Source: Roseiarcus sp963835955
GTDB taxonomy: Bacteria > Pseudomonadota > Alphaproteobacteria > Rhizobiales > Beijerinckiaceae
Assembly (NCBI GenBank): GCA_963835955.1
Contig: CAWIHZ010000005.1
Location: 248,001 to 312,000 of the forward strand
DNA: 64,000 bases
Direction of reading: 5' to 3'
This document shows positions 43,633-52,248 of the stretch, one piece after another; position 1 is the stretch's first letter; each line of letters starts with the position of its first letter. Under the pieces are notes generated by a model. It was not told where the DNA came from. It saw only the letters and a list, made by a program, of their open reading frames with translations, and ran no database searches. The position numbers and the translations under genes are program-made.

Positions 43633-45183
43633 TCAGTGCCCCGCCATATGGCGGCCAATCGTCGTGCGGTCGGCGCCCGCGCCTTCGGTCAGATAAGCGA
43701 CCTTGCCGCCCGACATGACGGCGATGCGATCAGCGAGTTCGAGGACTTCATCAAGGTCCTCCGACACAAGAAGCACCGCCGCTCCACGATTGCGCTGCTC
43801 CATGATCTGGGCGCGAATATCGGCGACAGAGGCGAAATCGAGACCGAAGCAGGGATTGGCGACGATCAGGACCTCGACGTCTTCCGAGAGTTCGCGCGCC
43901 AGCACCGCGCGTTGCACGTTGCCGCCGGAGAGATCGCGGATCGGCGCGTCGGGCGACACCGTCTTGACATTGTACTTGGCGATCAGCTCTCGCGCCCTCG
44001 CTCGCATCGGCCCCGGCGAAAGCCACCATTTGAACGAGGCGATTGGCGGCTTGTCGAAGGCGCGAAAAGCCATGTTCTCGGCGACCGACATCACAGGCGC
44101 TGTCGCATTCTTCAGCGGCTCCTCCGGGAGCCCGAATACCTTGAATTTATCGAAATGGTCGCGTTTGGGCTCGAAATTCTGGTTGTGGACGAGGACCTGT
44201 CCGAGCTTGATCGGCCGCTGGCCGGAGAGCGCCTCGACGAGCTGACTTTGTCCGTTGCCGGAGACCCCGGCGATCCCGACGATCTCACCTGCGCGGACCT
44301 GCAGATTGAAACCAGCGACCGCGTCACGGCCTTCGTCGTTCTCGACAAAGAGGCCTGCGATATCGAGAACCTTGTCCCTCTTGGCGGACTGCGCACGTGC
44401 GGCGGAGGGCCGAACCACAGCGTCGCCAATCATCATTGCGGCCATTTCACGCGTCGAGAGCTGGCCGACTTTGCCGCCGCCCACCTTGGCGCCGCGTCTG
44501 AGCACACTGACGTCGTCGCAAAACGCCTCGACCTCGCGGAATTTGTGGGTGATCATCAGCGCGGTGATCTCGCCGCGATGGGCCATGTCCTTGAGCAAGC
44601 CGAGGATTTCGTCGGCTTCGCCAGGCGTCAAAACGGAAGTCGGTTCGTCCAAGATGAGAAACCGCTGATCGAGATAGAGCAGCTTGAGGATTTCCAGCTT
44701 CTGCTTCTCGCCCGCCGCGAGCGACGACACCGGTCGGTCGAGCGGCACCCGAAACGGCATGCGCGCGAGGAAGGACTCGAGCCGGTCGCGCTCCTTGCGC
44801 CAGTTGATCACCGCCGGCGCGTCGGCGCGGCTGGCGACGAGATTCTCCGCCGCCGTCAGCGAGGGCACGAGCGTGAAATGCTGGTAAACCATGCCGATTC
44901 CAAGGGCCTGGGCGTCGCGTGGATTTTTTACCGCAACTTCCGTTCCGTCCAGCAGCAGGGTTCCCCTGTCGGGCGTATAGAAGCCCATCACGCATTTGAC
45001 CAGCGTCGACTTGCCGGCGCCGTTCTCGCCCAGAAGCGCGTGAAATGTGCCCGCCAGCACGCTGATCGAGACATTGTCGAGCGCAGTGAAGCGCCCAAAG
45101 CTCTTCGTCATCCCCATGGTCTCGAGCGAAGGGCCGCGCGCCGGCGGCGTGGCGGCTTGGGCGAGCGGGAGGGCATCGGTCAT
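43633..45183 (-). CDS. BMP-type ABC transporter ATPase (two nucleotide-binding domains)
   Basis: A 516-residue tandem ATPase, intact. Domain 1: Walker A GENGAGKST, signature-like LAAGEKQKLEILK, Walker B FLILDEPTSVLTP. Domain 2: GVSGNGQSQLVEAL, signature LSGGNVQRAVLARE and VANPCFGLDFASV. It energises uptake through the two permeases encoded upstream. The gene lies between the two cysteine-hydrolase genes, so transport and hydrolysis genes are interleaved. Confidence 0.92.
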   Translation of the reverse strand: MTDALPLAQAATPPARGPSLETMGMTKSFGRFTALDNVSISVLAGTFHALLGENGAGKSTLVKCVMGFYTPDRGTLLLDGTEVAVKNPRDAQALGIGMVYQHFTLVPSLTAAENLVASRADAPAVINWRKERDRLESFLARMPFRVPLDRPVSSLAAGEKQKLEILKLLYLDQRFLILDEPTSVLTPGEADEILGLLKDMAHRGEITALMITHKFREVEAFCDDVSVLRRGAKVGGGKVGQLSTREMAAMMIGDAVVRPSAARAQSAKRDKVLDIAGLFVENDEGRDAVAGFNLQVRAGEIVGIAGVSGNGQSQLVEALSGQRPIKLGQVLVHNQNFEPKRDHFDKFKVFGLPEEPLKNATAPVMSVAENMAFRAFDKPPIASFKWWLSPGPMRARARELIAKYNVKTVSPDAPIRDLSGGNVQRAVLARELSEDVEVLIVANPCFGLDFASVADIRAQIMEQRNRGAAVLLVSEDLDEVLELADRIAVMSGGKVAYLTEGAGADRTTIGRHMAGH

Positions 45184-45247
45184 GGGCGGGGGTCTCCTGA
45201 CGAAAGAGCCTTCTCAGCGTTCGCTTGATGTACGAGCGGGCGGCGGA

Positions 45248-45925
45248 TCACGGCAGGCTCGCAATCACGGTCTTCGAGTCGCAGACAGCGCCGAACACCC
45301 CGCCCTGCATCGTGACCATTTTGATCGCCGCCTCATGATTGGCCGGATCTGTGGCGCCGCAAGCGTCGGTGACCAGCAGGCATTCGAAGCCGCGATCGTT
45401 GGCCTCGCGCATGGTCGTATGCACGCAGACGTCGGTGGTGATTCCCGTCAGGATCAGGTTCTCGATTGCGCGCGAACGCAGGATCAGCTCGAGATCGGTG
45501 GCGCAGAACGAGCCTTTGCCCGGCTTGTCGATGACCGGCTCACCCGGAAGCGGCGCCAACTCCTCAATGATGTTCCAGCCGGGCTCGCCGCGCACCAAAA
45601 TCTTGCCGCAGGGGCCGGGATCGCCGATGCCGGCCCCGATCCGGCGCGAGCGCCAGCGCTTGTTGTCGGGAAGGTCGGCAAGATCCGGGCGGTGGCCCTC
45701 GCGGGTATGGATGACATGGTAGCCCTTGGCGCGCATCGCGCCCATCAGCGCCTTGATCGGGCCGATCGGGGCCTGGGTCAGCGCGAGGTCGTAGCCCATC
45801 GCGTCGACATAGCCGCCATCGCCGCAAAAGTCGGTCTGCATGTCGATGACCACCAGCGCGGTGTTGGCGGGACGCCAATCGCCGTTATAAGGCCAGGGAT
45901 AGGGGTCGGCGACGACGGTCGGCAT
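45248..45925 (-). CDS. biuH: Biuret amidohydrolase
   Basis: A 225-residue isochorismatase-fold cysteine hydrolase that converts biuret to allophanate and ammonia. From memory it closely follows the characterised BiuH of Rhizobium leguminosarum: DPYPWPYNG near the N-terminus, ALVVIDMQTDFCGDGGYVD, HTREGHRPDLADLP, GAGIGDPGPCGKIL, GSFCATDLELIL and ITTDVCVHTTMREANDRGFE. Asp28, Lys134 and Cys167 correspond to its triad (Asp36, Lys142, Cys175) with a constant offset of eight. Three bases separate it from the upstream permease gene. Confidence 0.9.
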   Translation of the reverse strand: MPTVVADPYPWPYNGDWRPANTALVVIDMQTDFCGDGGYVDAMGYDLALTQAPIGPIKALMGAMRAKGYHVIHTREGHRPDLADLPDNKRWRSRRIGAGIGDPGPCGKILVRGEPGWNIIEELAPLPGEPVIDKPGKGSFCATDLELILRSRAIENLILTGITTDVCVHTTMREANDRGFECLLVTDACGATDPANHEAAIKMVTMQGGVFGAVCDSKTVIASLP

Positions 45926-45928
45926 CTC

Positions 45929-46846
45929 TCACTTAGCCATCGAGAGTTCGCCGGGCATGTCGCGCGCCGAACGCGTCGCCCTGGAGGTGGCGATCATCAG
46001 CGCGAGCGTTAAGATGTAGGGCGCCGCATTGAAGAAGTAATAGCCCTGGGTGACGCCGACCGATTGCAGCGCCGGCCCCAGCGCCCCCGCCGCCCCGAAC
46101 AGCAGCGCCGCCAGCACGCAGCGCAACGGGCTCCAGCGGGCGAAGATCACCAACGCCACCGCCATCAGGCCCTGTCCCGAGGACAGCCCCTGATTCCACG
46201 ACCCGGGATAGGACAGCGACAAGAACGCGCCGCCGACGCCTGCCAGAAAACCGCCGACGGTGGTCGACAGGAAGCGCACAAGATCAACCGAGATGCCCAT
46301 CGCCCTGGCCGCCGCGGCGCTGTCGCCGACGGTGCGGACGATCAGGCCCCAGCGCGTGTTGCCGAACGCCCACGCCATCAACACGGCGACGGCGATGCCG
46401 ACGAAGAACAGCGGATTGATGTCGAGGGCGCTGCGCAGGTTGAGATCGTCGGTGAAACCGCCGAACGGGATCGACTTTAGAAGCGGCGCGGTCGGCTGGA
46501 TGTAGGGCTTGCCGAAGAAGAAGGCGACGCCGGTGCCGAACAGCATCATCGCGATGCCGACAGCGACGTCATTGACGCGCGGCAGGCTGCAGATCGAGCC
46601 GTGCATCGCGCCCAACACCGAACCCGCGATCCCCGCCGCGAGCACGCCCGCCCAAGGCGAACCGGTGTGATAGGAGATCGCATAAGCGACCATCGCGCCC
46701 AGCACCAGCGTGCCTTCGAGGCCGAGATTGACGCGGCCCGACTTCTCGGTCAGGCATTCCCCGACGGCGACGAACATGAACGGGGTCGAAACGCGGATGG
46801 CGCCGCCAAGCATGGCGATCAGAACCGTGATGAATCCGGAGGTCAT
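45929..46846 (-). CDS. BMP-type ABC transporter permease 2
   Basis: A 305-residue permease. FMFVAVGECLTEKSGRVNLG and LEGTLVLGAMVAYAISYHTG, then GNTRWGLIVRTVGDSAAAAR (coupling loop) are family features; about eight hydrophobic segments. ATG 46846 overlaps the first permease by four bases. Partner of the ATPase at 43633-45183 and the binding protein at 48000-49118. Confidence 0.9.
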   Translation of the reverse strand: MTSGFITVLIAMLGGAIRVSTPFMFVAVGECLTEKSGRVNLGLEGTLVLGAMVAYAISYHTGSPWAGVLAAGIAGSVLGAMHGSICSLPRVNDVAVGIAMMLFGTGVAFFFGKPYIQPTAPLLKSIPFGGFTDDLNLRSALDINPLFFVGIAVAVLMAWAFGNTRWGLIVRTVGDSAAAARAMGISVDLVRFLSTTVGGFLAGVGGAFLSLSYPGSWNQGLSSGQGLMAVALVIFARWSPLRCVLAALLFGAAGALGPALQSVGVTQGYYFFNAAPYILTLALMIATSRATRSARDMPGELSMAK

Positions 46847-47985
46847 GTGCGCTCCTTGGCGTCGCCGGCGCGAAAGATCGTGAAGCGCCCATAGAGCGTC
46901 TCCGAAGTCAGCAGCACGACGAAGATGAGGCCCTGAAGCACCAGCACGGTGGCGTCGGGCATGTCCATGCGGCGCTGGATCAGGCCGCCGGAGGCGACCA
47001 GTCCGCCAAACATGATCGCGACCGGAACGATCACCACCGGATTGTGGCGCGCGAGGAACGACACCAGGATGCCGGTGAAGCCGTAGCCGGCGGCCAGCGA
47101 GGCGTTGGCGCGTCCCTGGACGGCGGCGACCTCGAAATAGCCCGCAAGCCCGGCGCACCCGCCCGCGATCATCGCGCAGCCGACGATGAGGCGGCCGACC
47201 GGCAGGCCCTGCGCGAGCGCGGCGCGGAAATTGCCCCCGGTGACCCGCGCCGCGAACCCGAACGTCGTGCGGGTCATGAGGATATAAAGCGCGATCGCCA
47301 GCGCCACGCCGACCGGAAAGCCCCAGTGCACCTCAGTGCCCGGGATGTAGCCGACCATGTAGGCGTCGCCGATCGGTTTGGTCGAGGGCTTGTTGGGATT
47401 GCTCGCGTCGCGCATCACTCCTTCGACGAAGAAGTTCATGATCGCGATGCCGATATAGGTCAGCAATAGTGATGAAATCGTCTCGTTGACACCGCGCGCG
47501 TATCTGAGATAGCCGGGAATTCCGACCCAGATCGCGCCGGCCAGGACTCCGGCCGCCACCATCACGGGCATTGTCACAATCGGCGGGATGCGGCCGACCA
47601 TCGGCACGGCGATCGCCGCGGCGGCGAAGCCGCCGAGCACCAGCGCGCCCTCTCCGCCGATCATGATCAGGCCGATGCGCGCGGGGATCGCGACCGCAAG
47701 CGCCGTCAGGATCAGCGGCGAAGAGCGTTGCAGCGTGTTCTGGATCGAGAACGCGGTTCCGAAACCGCCACGCCAGACGTAGTCCACGAAATCAACCGGC
47801 GATTTCCCGATCGCCAGCAGGAAGACCGCGAACAGCACGCCCGCCATCAACAGCGCAAAGACGGGGATGACGACATATTCCGAATTGGCGCGCAGCCGCA
47901 CGCCGAGATCGTAGCGCGCGACCCGCGCGAGCGGCGGTTCTCCCGCCGCCGCCAGTCCGTTTGCCGCCGGGGCTTCGGAACTCAT
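46843..47985 (-). CDS. BMP-type ABC transporter permease 1
   Basis: A 380-residue permease with about nine membrane segments. After a hydrophilic N-terminus come SSPLILTALAVAIPARIGLI and MIGGEGALVLGGFAAAAIAV, then RTTFGFAARVTGGNFRAALA as coupling loop. It begins 14 bases after the binding-protein stop, and its end overlaps permease 2. Confidence 0.9.
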   Translation of the reverse strand: MSSEAPAANGLAAAGEPPLARVARYDLGVRLRANSEYVVIPVFALLMAGVLFAVFLLAIGKSPVDFVDYVWRGGFGTAFSIQNTLQRSSPLILTALAVAIPARIGLIMIGGEGALVLGGFAAAAIAVPMVGRIPPIVTMPVMVAAGVLAGAIWVGIPGYLRYARGVNETISSLLLTYIGIAIMNFFVEGVMRDASNPNKPSTKPIGDAYMVGYIPGTEVHWGFPVGVALAIALYILMTRTTFGFAARVTGGNFRAALAQGLPVGRLIVGCAMIAGGCAGLAGYFEVAAVQGRANASLAAGYGFTGILVSFLARHNPVVIVPVAIMFGGLVASGGLIQRRMDMPDATVLVLQGLIFVVLLTSETLYGRFTIFRAGDAKERT

Positions 47986-47999
47986 CTGCGCCCCCCGCT

Positions 48000-49118
48000 T
48001 CAGGTGATCGAACCGACGACGCCTTCGAGCAGATAGTTCATCTTGTCGAGATACGGATCGAGATTGCCGTAAGTCTTGTCAATCACCACCTTGCCGGTCT
48101 TGTTGTCCTTTAGCGGCCCGACATAGATTGGAACCTTGTTCTGCATGTCGACGATCGCCGCCTTCGCCGCTGTCCGGGCGGCCTCGTCCGCGCCGGCGCC
48201 GAAGGGGGTGTTCTGGACGAAGTCGCTCTCATAGCCTCCGATCAGGAAGTTCGGCAGCGGTTTGCCGGCGGCGATGTCGGCCGCGTAGCCCTTGTATATC
48301 GTCGCCCATTTGTATTCGGCGCCGGTGATGAAACCCTTGGGCGCGAGCGGCGCCTGGCTGGCGTTGTGACCGCAGCTCCGGACGCCGCGCTTTTCCGCCG
48401 TCTCGATCACCACCTTGGGAGAATCGACGTGGCAGGTGATGACGTCGCATCCGGCGTCGACCAGCGCGTTCGTGGATTCGGCCTCGCGCACCGGCAACGA
48501 CCAGTCGCCGGTGAAGATCACCTGGACGACCGCCTTCGGGTTGGTCTTTCGAGCGCCGAGCATGAACGAGTTGATGTTGCTGAGCACGCTGGCGATCGGC
48601 TTGGCGGCGACGAAGCCGAGCTTGTTGGACTTTGTCGAAAGCCCCGCCGCGACGCCGTCGACGTAATGGGCCTGGTTGAGATAGCCGAAATAGCTGCCGG
48701 CGTTCTTGGGATCCTTGTCCTTGTTCCAGAGCGGCGCCGCGTGGCGGAACTGGACGTCCGGATATTTCTTCGCCATGTCGACGACGAACGGCGTGTAATA
48801 GCCGAACGACGTCGCCAGGATCAGTCCGGCGCCGTCGAGGTTGATCATCAATTCCATCGTCTTGGCGCAGGCGTCGGTCTCGGGAACATTCTCCTCTTCG
48901 ACGACCTTGACGCCAGGCACCTTTTTCAAGGCTTCGGCCGCGACCGCGTGCGCCTGATTCCAGCCGAAATCGTCGCGCGCGCCGACATAGACGATGCCGA
49001 CGATCAGCTCCTTTGCGGCGAAGGCGCGGCTCGCCGCGCCGAGGTTCAGCGTTGCGCCGGCGACGCCGAAGGCGGCCGTCCTCAGCAAGGCGCGGCGGGA
49101 AAATTCCGTTTCTGACAT
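48000..49118 (-). CDS. BMP-family substrate-binding protein, Tat-exported
   Basis: A 372-residue periplasmic binding protein from ATG 49118 (an in-frame ATG at 49133 adds five residues). EFSRRALLRTAAFGVAGATL is a twin-arginine signal, unlike the Sec signal of the other BMP protein in this window. VGARDDFGWNQAHAVAAEAL, TSFGYYTPFVVDMAKKYPDV and QAHYVDGVAAGLSTKSNKLG are BMP features. First gene of the biuret operon; the ligand is probably the nitrogen compound that feeds it. Confidence 0.9.
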   Translation of the reverse strand: MSETEFSRRALLRTAAFGVAGATLNLGAASRAFAAKELIVGIVYVGARDDFGWNQAHAVAAEALKKVPGVKVVEEENVPETDACAKTMELMINLDGAGLILATSFGYYTPFVVDMAKKYPDVQFRHAAPLWNKDKDPKNAGSYFGYLNQAHYVDGVAAGLSTKSNKLGFVAAKPIASVLSNINSFMLGARKTNPKAVVQVIFTGDWSLPVREAESTNALVDAGCDVITCHVDSPKVVIETAEKRGVRSCGHNASQAPLAPKGFITGAEYKWATIYKGYAADIAAGKPLPNFLIGGYESDFVQNTPFGAGADEAARTAAKAAIVDMQNKVPIYVGPLKDNKTGKVVIDKTYGNLDPYLDKMNYLLEGVVGSIT

Positions 49119-49141
49119 TGTAAACGCCCTCATGATTGGCA

Positions 49142-49168
49142 GGTCCAGGCGCGAGCCGCGCCTGGACC
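49142..49168. promoter_or_regulatory. Perfect 12-bp inverted repeat in the operon leader
   Basis: GGTCCAGGCGCG (49142-49153) and CGCGCCTGGACC (49157-49168) are exact complements with a 3-base loop. If transcription starts about 12 bases after the sigma-54 GC element, this hairpin forms the very 5' end of the operon mRNA, ending 23 bases before the start codon. It could stabilise the mRNA or act as a regulatory stem. Confidence 0.7.
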
Positions 49169-49183
49169 GCGAGCTGACTTTTT

Positions 49184-49199
49184 TGCAAAGAGCGTGCCG
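49184..49199 (-). promoter_or_regulatory. Sigma-54 (RpoN) promoter of the biuret operon
   Basis: On the minus strand GGCACG-CTCT-TTGCA fits the -24/-12 consensus TGGCACG-N4-TTGCA except for the first T. Both invariant dinucleotides (GG and GC) are at the right spacing. The start codon is about 65 bases downstream. It implies control by NtrC or another enhancer-binding protein. Confidence 0.75.
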
Positions 49200-49423
49200 C
49201 GCGCGTGCTGCGCGATCTGGCGCGGTCCAGCGGATCTTCCGCCTTAACTTTCAGCAGTCCGCCCGATTGTTGAGCGCTTACCCGTCGCTTTTTCGCCGGA
49301 GCTGATTCCTGCTCAGGCATTTTTTCGCGAGCGCCGATTTAGCCCGGCTCTTGCATCCGGCGCGGCGTTGACGGAAACGCCGACGGCAAGGGCGCCGCGT
49401 TTGCGCGAGGGAGTTCGACCCCA

Positions 49424-51211
49424 ATGACCGACACCATCGCCACGCTGCTCGCCGCCCACGCCGCGGGAAAGCCGCTGATGGCGACGATCGCGGAAACCTA
49501 TGATCGCATCGAACGGCACGGCGATCCGGCGCTGTTCATTTCCATTCGCCCCAAGGCCGAAGCGCTGGCGATCGCGGAGCGCCAGCAGGCGGCCGGCCCC
49601 GAAGCGAAGCCGCTTTACGGAGTTCCATTCGTCGTGAAGGACAATATCGACGTCGTCGGCCTGCCGACGACGGCGGCCTGTCCGGCTTTCGCCTATCTGC
49701 CGGCGCGATCGGCGTTCGTGGTCGACAGGCTCGAGCGCGCCGGCGCGATCGTCGTCGGCAAGACGAACCTCGATCAGTTCGCGACCGGCCTCGTCGGCGT
49801 GCGCTCGCCCTACGGCGTCCCGCGCAATGCGCTGCGCCCCGATCTCATTCCCGGCGGGTCGAGCTCCGGCTCGGCGGCGGCGGTCGGCGCCGGCCTGGTT
49901 CCGTTTTCGCTCGGCACCGACACCGCCGGATCCGGGCGCGTGCCGGCGGCGCTCAACGGCATTGTCGGCCTGAAGCCCTCGCTCGGCGCGCTCTCCGCCT
50001 CCGGCGTCGTCCCGGCTTGCCGCACGCTCGATACGGTCTCGATCTTCGCGCTTCACGCCGCCGACGCCTTCGCTGTCTTTCAAGCGGCGCAGGGCTACGA
50101 CGGTGAGGACGCCTATTCGCGCAAATTTCCTCCGCCGGCGATCTCCGGCGTCCCCGGAGGCCTCAGGCTCGGCGTTCCCCGCGCCGGTCAGCGGCTTTTC
50201 TTCGGCGACGCGGCGGCGGAAGCGGCTTTCGCCCGTGACCTCAAGGCGGCGGAGGCGCTTGGCGCCCTCATCGTCGAATTCGATTTCGAGCCCTTCGCCG
50301 CGGTCGCGCGGCTCCTCTACGAAGGTCCATGGGTCGCCGAGCGCTACGCCGCGACCAAGCCGCTGATCGCGGCCGATCCGGGCGCTTTTCATCCCGTCAC
50401 CCGCGCCATCATCGAAGGCGCACTGAAGTTCGACGCCGTCGCAGCCTTCGAGGCGTACTACGCGCTCGCCGATCTGAGACGGAAGACGAGCCGCGCCTGG
50501 TCGGATTTCGACCTGATGCTAATTCCGACAATTCCTTGCGTCTACAGGGTCGCCGAGGTCGAGGCCGACCCCCTGCGTCTCAATTCCCGGCTCGGGACCT
50601 ACACCAATTTCGTCAACCTGCTCGATCTCAGCGCGATCGCGGCGCCGTCGGGAATGCGGGGCGACGGGCTGCCGTCGAACGTGACCCTGATCGGCCCCTC
50701 CGGCGCCGACGGCCTCATCGCGGGAATCGCTTGCGCGATCCAGGCGCATTCCGGCGCGCCGATGGGCGCGACCGGGCTCGCGGCGCCCGAGCCTCGCTCG
50801 GCCCACGTCCAGGCGCCGAGCGGCCAAATCGCCGTCGCGGTCGTCGGCGCCCATCTTGCCGGATTGCCGCTCAATCGCGAACTGATCGCACTCGGGGCTT
50901 CATTCCTGCGCCAAGTCGAGACCACGAAGGACTATCGCCTGTTCGCGCTCCCCGGCGCGGCGCCGCCAAAACCGGGCCTCCTGAGGGTCGCCGACGGCGC
51001 CGGCGCCGCGATCAAGGCGGAAGTCTGGACGCTCGATCCGGCGGCCTTCGGCGCCTTTGTCGCCAAAATCCCAGCCCCGCTCGGCATCGGCGCCCTGCGG
51101 CTGTCGGACGGCGGCGAGGTCAAGGGCTTTCTGGTCGAGGCGCAGGCGGTCAAGGCGGCGGAGGACATTTCGCGCTACGGCGGCTGGCGCGCCTATATCA
51201 ACTCGCTTTGA
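49424..51211 (+). CDS. atzF: Allophanate hydrolase
   Basis: Splits allophanate into ammonia and carbon dioxide (via N-carboxycarbamate), the step after biuret hydrolase. The 595-residue product has the amidase-signature triad Lys72 (VVKDNIDV), Ser146 (GGSSSGS) and Ser170 (DTAGSGR), with the same spacing as in Pseudomonas AtzF. The C-terminal domain from about residue 470 (QIAVAVVGAHLAGLPLNREL) is the AtzF-type second domain. It diverges from the biuret operon across about 300 bases and is followed by tRNA-Ser. Confidence 0.92.
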   Translation: MTDTIATLLAAHAAGKPLMATIAETYDRIERHGDPALFISIRPKAEALAIAERQQAAGPEAKPLYGVPFVVKDNIDVVGLPTTAACPAFAYLPARSAFVVDRLERAGAIVVGKTNLDQFATGLVGVRSPYGVPRNALRPDLIPGGSSSGSAAAVGAGLVPFSLGTDTAGSGRVPAALNGIVGLKPSLGALSASGVVPACRTLDTVSIFALHAADAFAVFQAAQGYDGEDAYSRKFPPPAISGVPGGLRLGVPRAGQRLFFGDAAAEAAFARDLKAAEALGALIVEFDFEPFAAVARLLYEGPWVAERYAATKPLIAADPGAFHPVTRAIIEGALKFDAVAAFEAYYALADLRRKTSRAWSDFDLMLIPTIPCVYRVAEVEADPLRLNSRLGTYTNFVNLLDLSAIAAPSGMRGDGLPSNVTLIGPSGADGLIAGIACAIQAHSGAPMGATGLAAPEPRSAHVQAPSGQIAVAVVGAHLAGLPLNRELIALGASFLRQVETTKDYRLFALPGAAPPKPGLLRVADGAGAAIKAEVWTLDPAAFGAFVAKIPAPLGIGALRLSDGGEVKGFLVEAQAVKAAEDISRYGGWRAYINSL

Positions 51212-51241
51212 TGCCGCGCGCCGGGCCGGACAAAGGCGAAG

Positions 51242-51331
51242 TGGCGGAGGGGGCGGGATTCGAACCCGCGATACGGTTTCCCGCATACACACTTTCCAGG
51301 CGTGCGCCTTCAGCCTCTCGGCCACCCCTCC
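51242..51331 (-). tRNA. tRNA-Ser (anticodon GGA)
   Basis: A 90-base class II tRNA. On the minus strand GGAGGGG pairs with CCCCTCC, the anticodon loop CTGGAAA gives GGA, a long variable arm (TGTGTATGCGGGAAACCGTATC) follows, and the T arm GCGGG-TTCGAAT-CCCGC is intact. Discriminator G and CCA (51242-51244) are encoded. Confidence 0.93.
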
Positions 51332-51473
51332 TCGATCGCGGGGTCGCGCATAGCACCGCGCGCCGCGCGCGCGCAAGCGAGGCGATTGCCGAACTTCGGC
51401 CGGCCGGCCCGCCGGCGGGCCCGCGTGGACAGCGGCGCCTGCTTTGGGGTAGACGGGCGCCGATCCTTCAACT

Positions 51474-51818
51474 TTGAGCCAAACGGCGGCGCGATTGCGG
51501 TTTCTGGCGCGATTCATCGGCTTATTGGCGCTCGCCGGCGCCTTCGCGGCGGCGGTGGTCGACGGCGCGCGGTCGATCGCGGCGGGAGCGTTCGCGCCGA
51601 CGTCGTCGGGCGCGGCGCTCTATTGGGCCTCGCCCAAGGCGCTGGCGGCGCTGCAGGCCTTCGCCGAGAACCGGATCGGCCAATGGGCGTGGAACGACGT
51701 GCTGGTCCGCCTGCTGCTGACGCCGGCCTTCATCAGCCTGGCGATCTTGGGCGCGCTCCTGTTCCTCCTCTCCCGCCGCCGCCCGCCGGAGATCGGCCAT
51801 TCGAGCCGGGACCGGTGA
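51474..51818 (+). CDS. Small membrane protein, two helices
   Basis: A 114-residue product from TTG 51474 (SQTAARLRFLARFIGLLALA). One hydrophobic helix lies at the start (residues about 10-30) and another near residue 80-100 (LLLTPAFISLAILGALLFLL), separated by AGAFAPTSSGAALYWASPKA and ENRIGQWAWNDVLVR. Proteins of this shape in Hyphomicrobiales are sometimes labelled PetM-like; I see no proof of that. Function unknown. Confidence 0.65.
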   Translation: MSQTAARLRFLARFIGLLALAGAFAAAVVDGARSIAAGAFAPTSSGAALYWASPKALAALQAFAENRIGQWAWNDVLVRLLLTPAFISLAILGALLFLLSRRRPPEIGHSSRDR

Positions 51819-52248
51819 CGTGAGGGAAATATCACGAGTGTATGCAGGACATCGTCGCGCCACCGGGAAATAGACGAAAATCCTGGGGAAGGATTCGAAA
51901 GCCCAGAGGGAAGCAAAAGAAAGGAAAAGGGAAGCAAACGAAAGCTTTTTTCTTCCGCGTTTTAAGCTTTTTCAATAGATTATGGCCAATTCCAAGCAAA
52001 AAACCTCTCGCGCGCCTCCGAGCGGGCATGAACAGACAGAATAGTCACGTGAAATGGTCCCGCGAACGCCCGCCAGGCCGCCTCCGCCGACACCAAACAC
52101 GCGCTGTCGATCCAATCATTCATCGCGAGAGGAAGCATAGCACGACTTTGGATTTTCGGGAAGGGATTTCTGTAGAAGCTCCCGGCTAAAGACAATTCTA
52201 TTGATTGAGATCGTAACATTGATGTTGCCCAGCTCAACTCTGGGTAAT
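51819..52248. other. AT-richer intergenic region upstream of the helicase gene
   Basis: 430 bases. 51880-51980 is a purine-rich low-complexity stretch (repeated GGGAAGCAAA / AAAGGAAAA) followed by a T-rich one, able to form imperfect hairpins. Base composition differs from the genes to the left, as often at the edge of acquired DNA. No integrase or attachment repeat seen. Confidence 0.45.

Noticed and set aside
43408..45228. Open frame of 606 codons on the plus strand
   Set aside because: It lies over the ABC ATPase and cysteine hydrolase genes and reads as compositional shadow.
49364..49381. Inverted repeat GGCGTT-N6-AACGCC as NtrC enhancer
   Set aside because: It does not fit the NtrC consensus (TGCACC-N5-GGTGCA); could be another operator but unsupported.
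51242..51331. tRNA-Ser as attachment site for an island carrying the helicase
   Set aside because: The tRNA 3' end faces the other way, and no integrase or direct repeat of the tRNA end was found.
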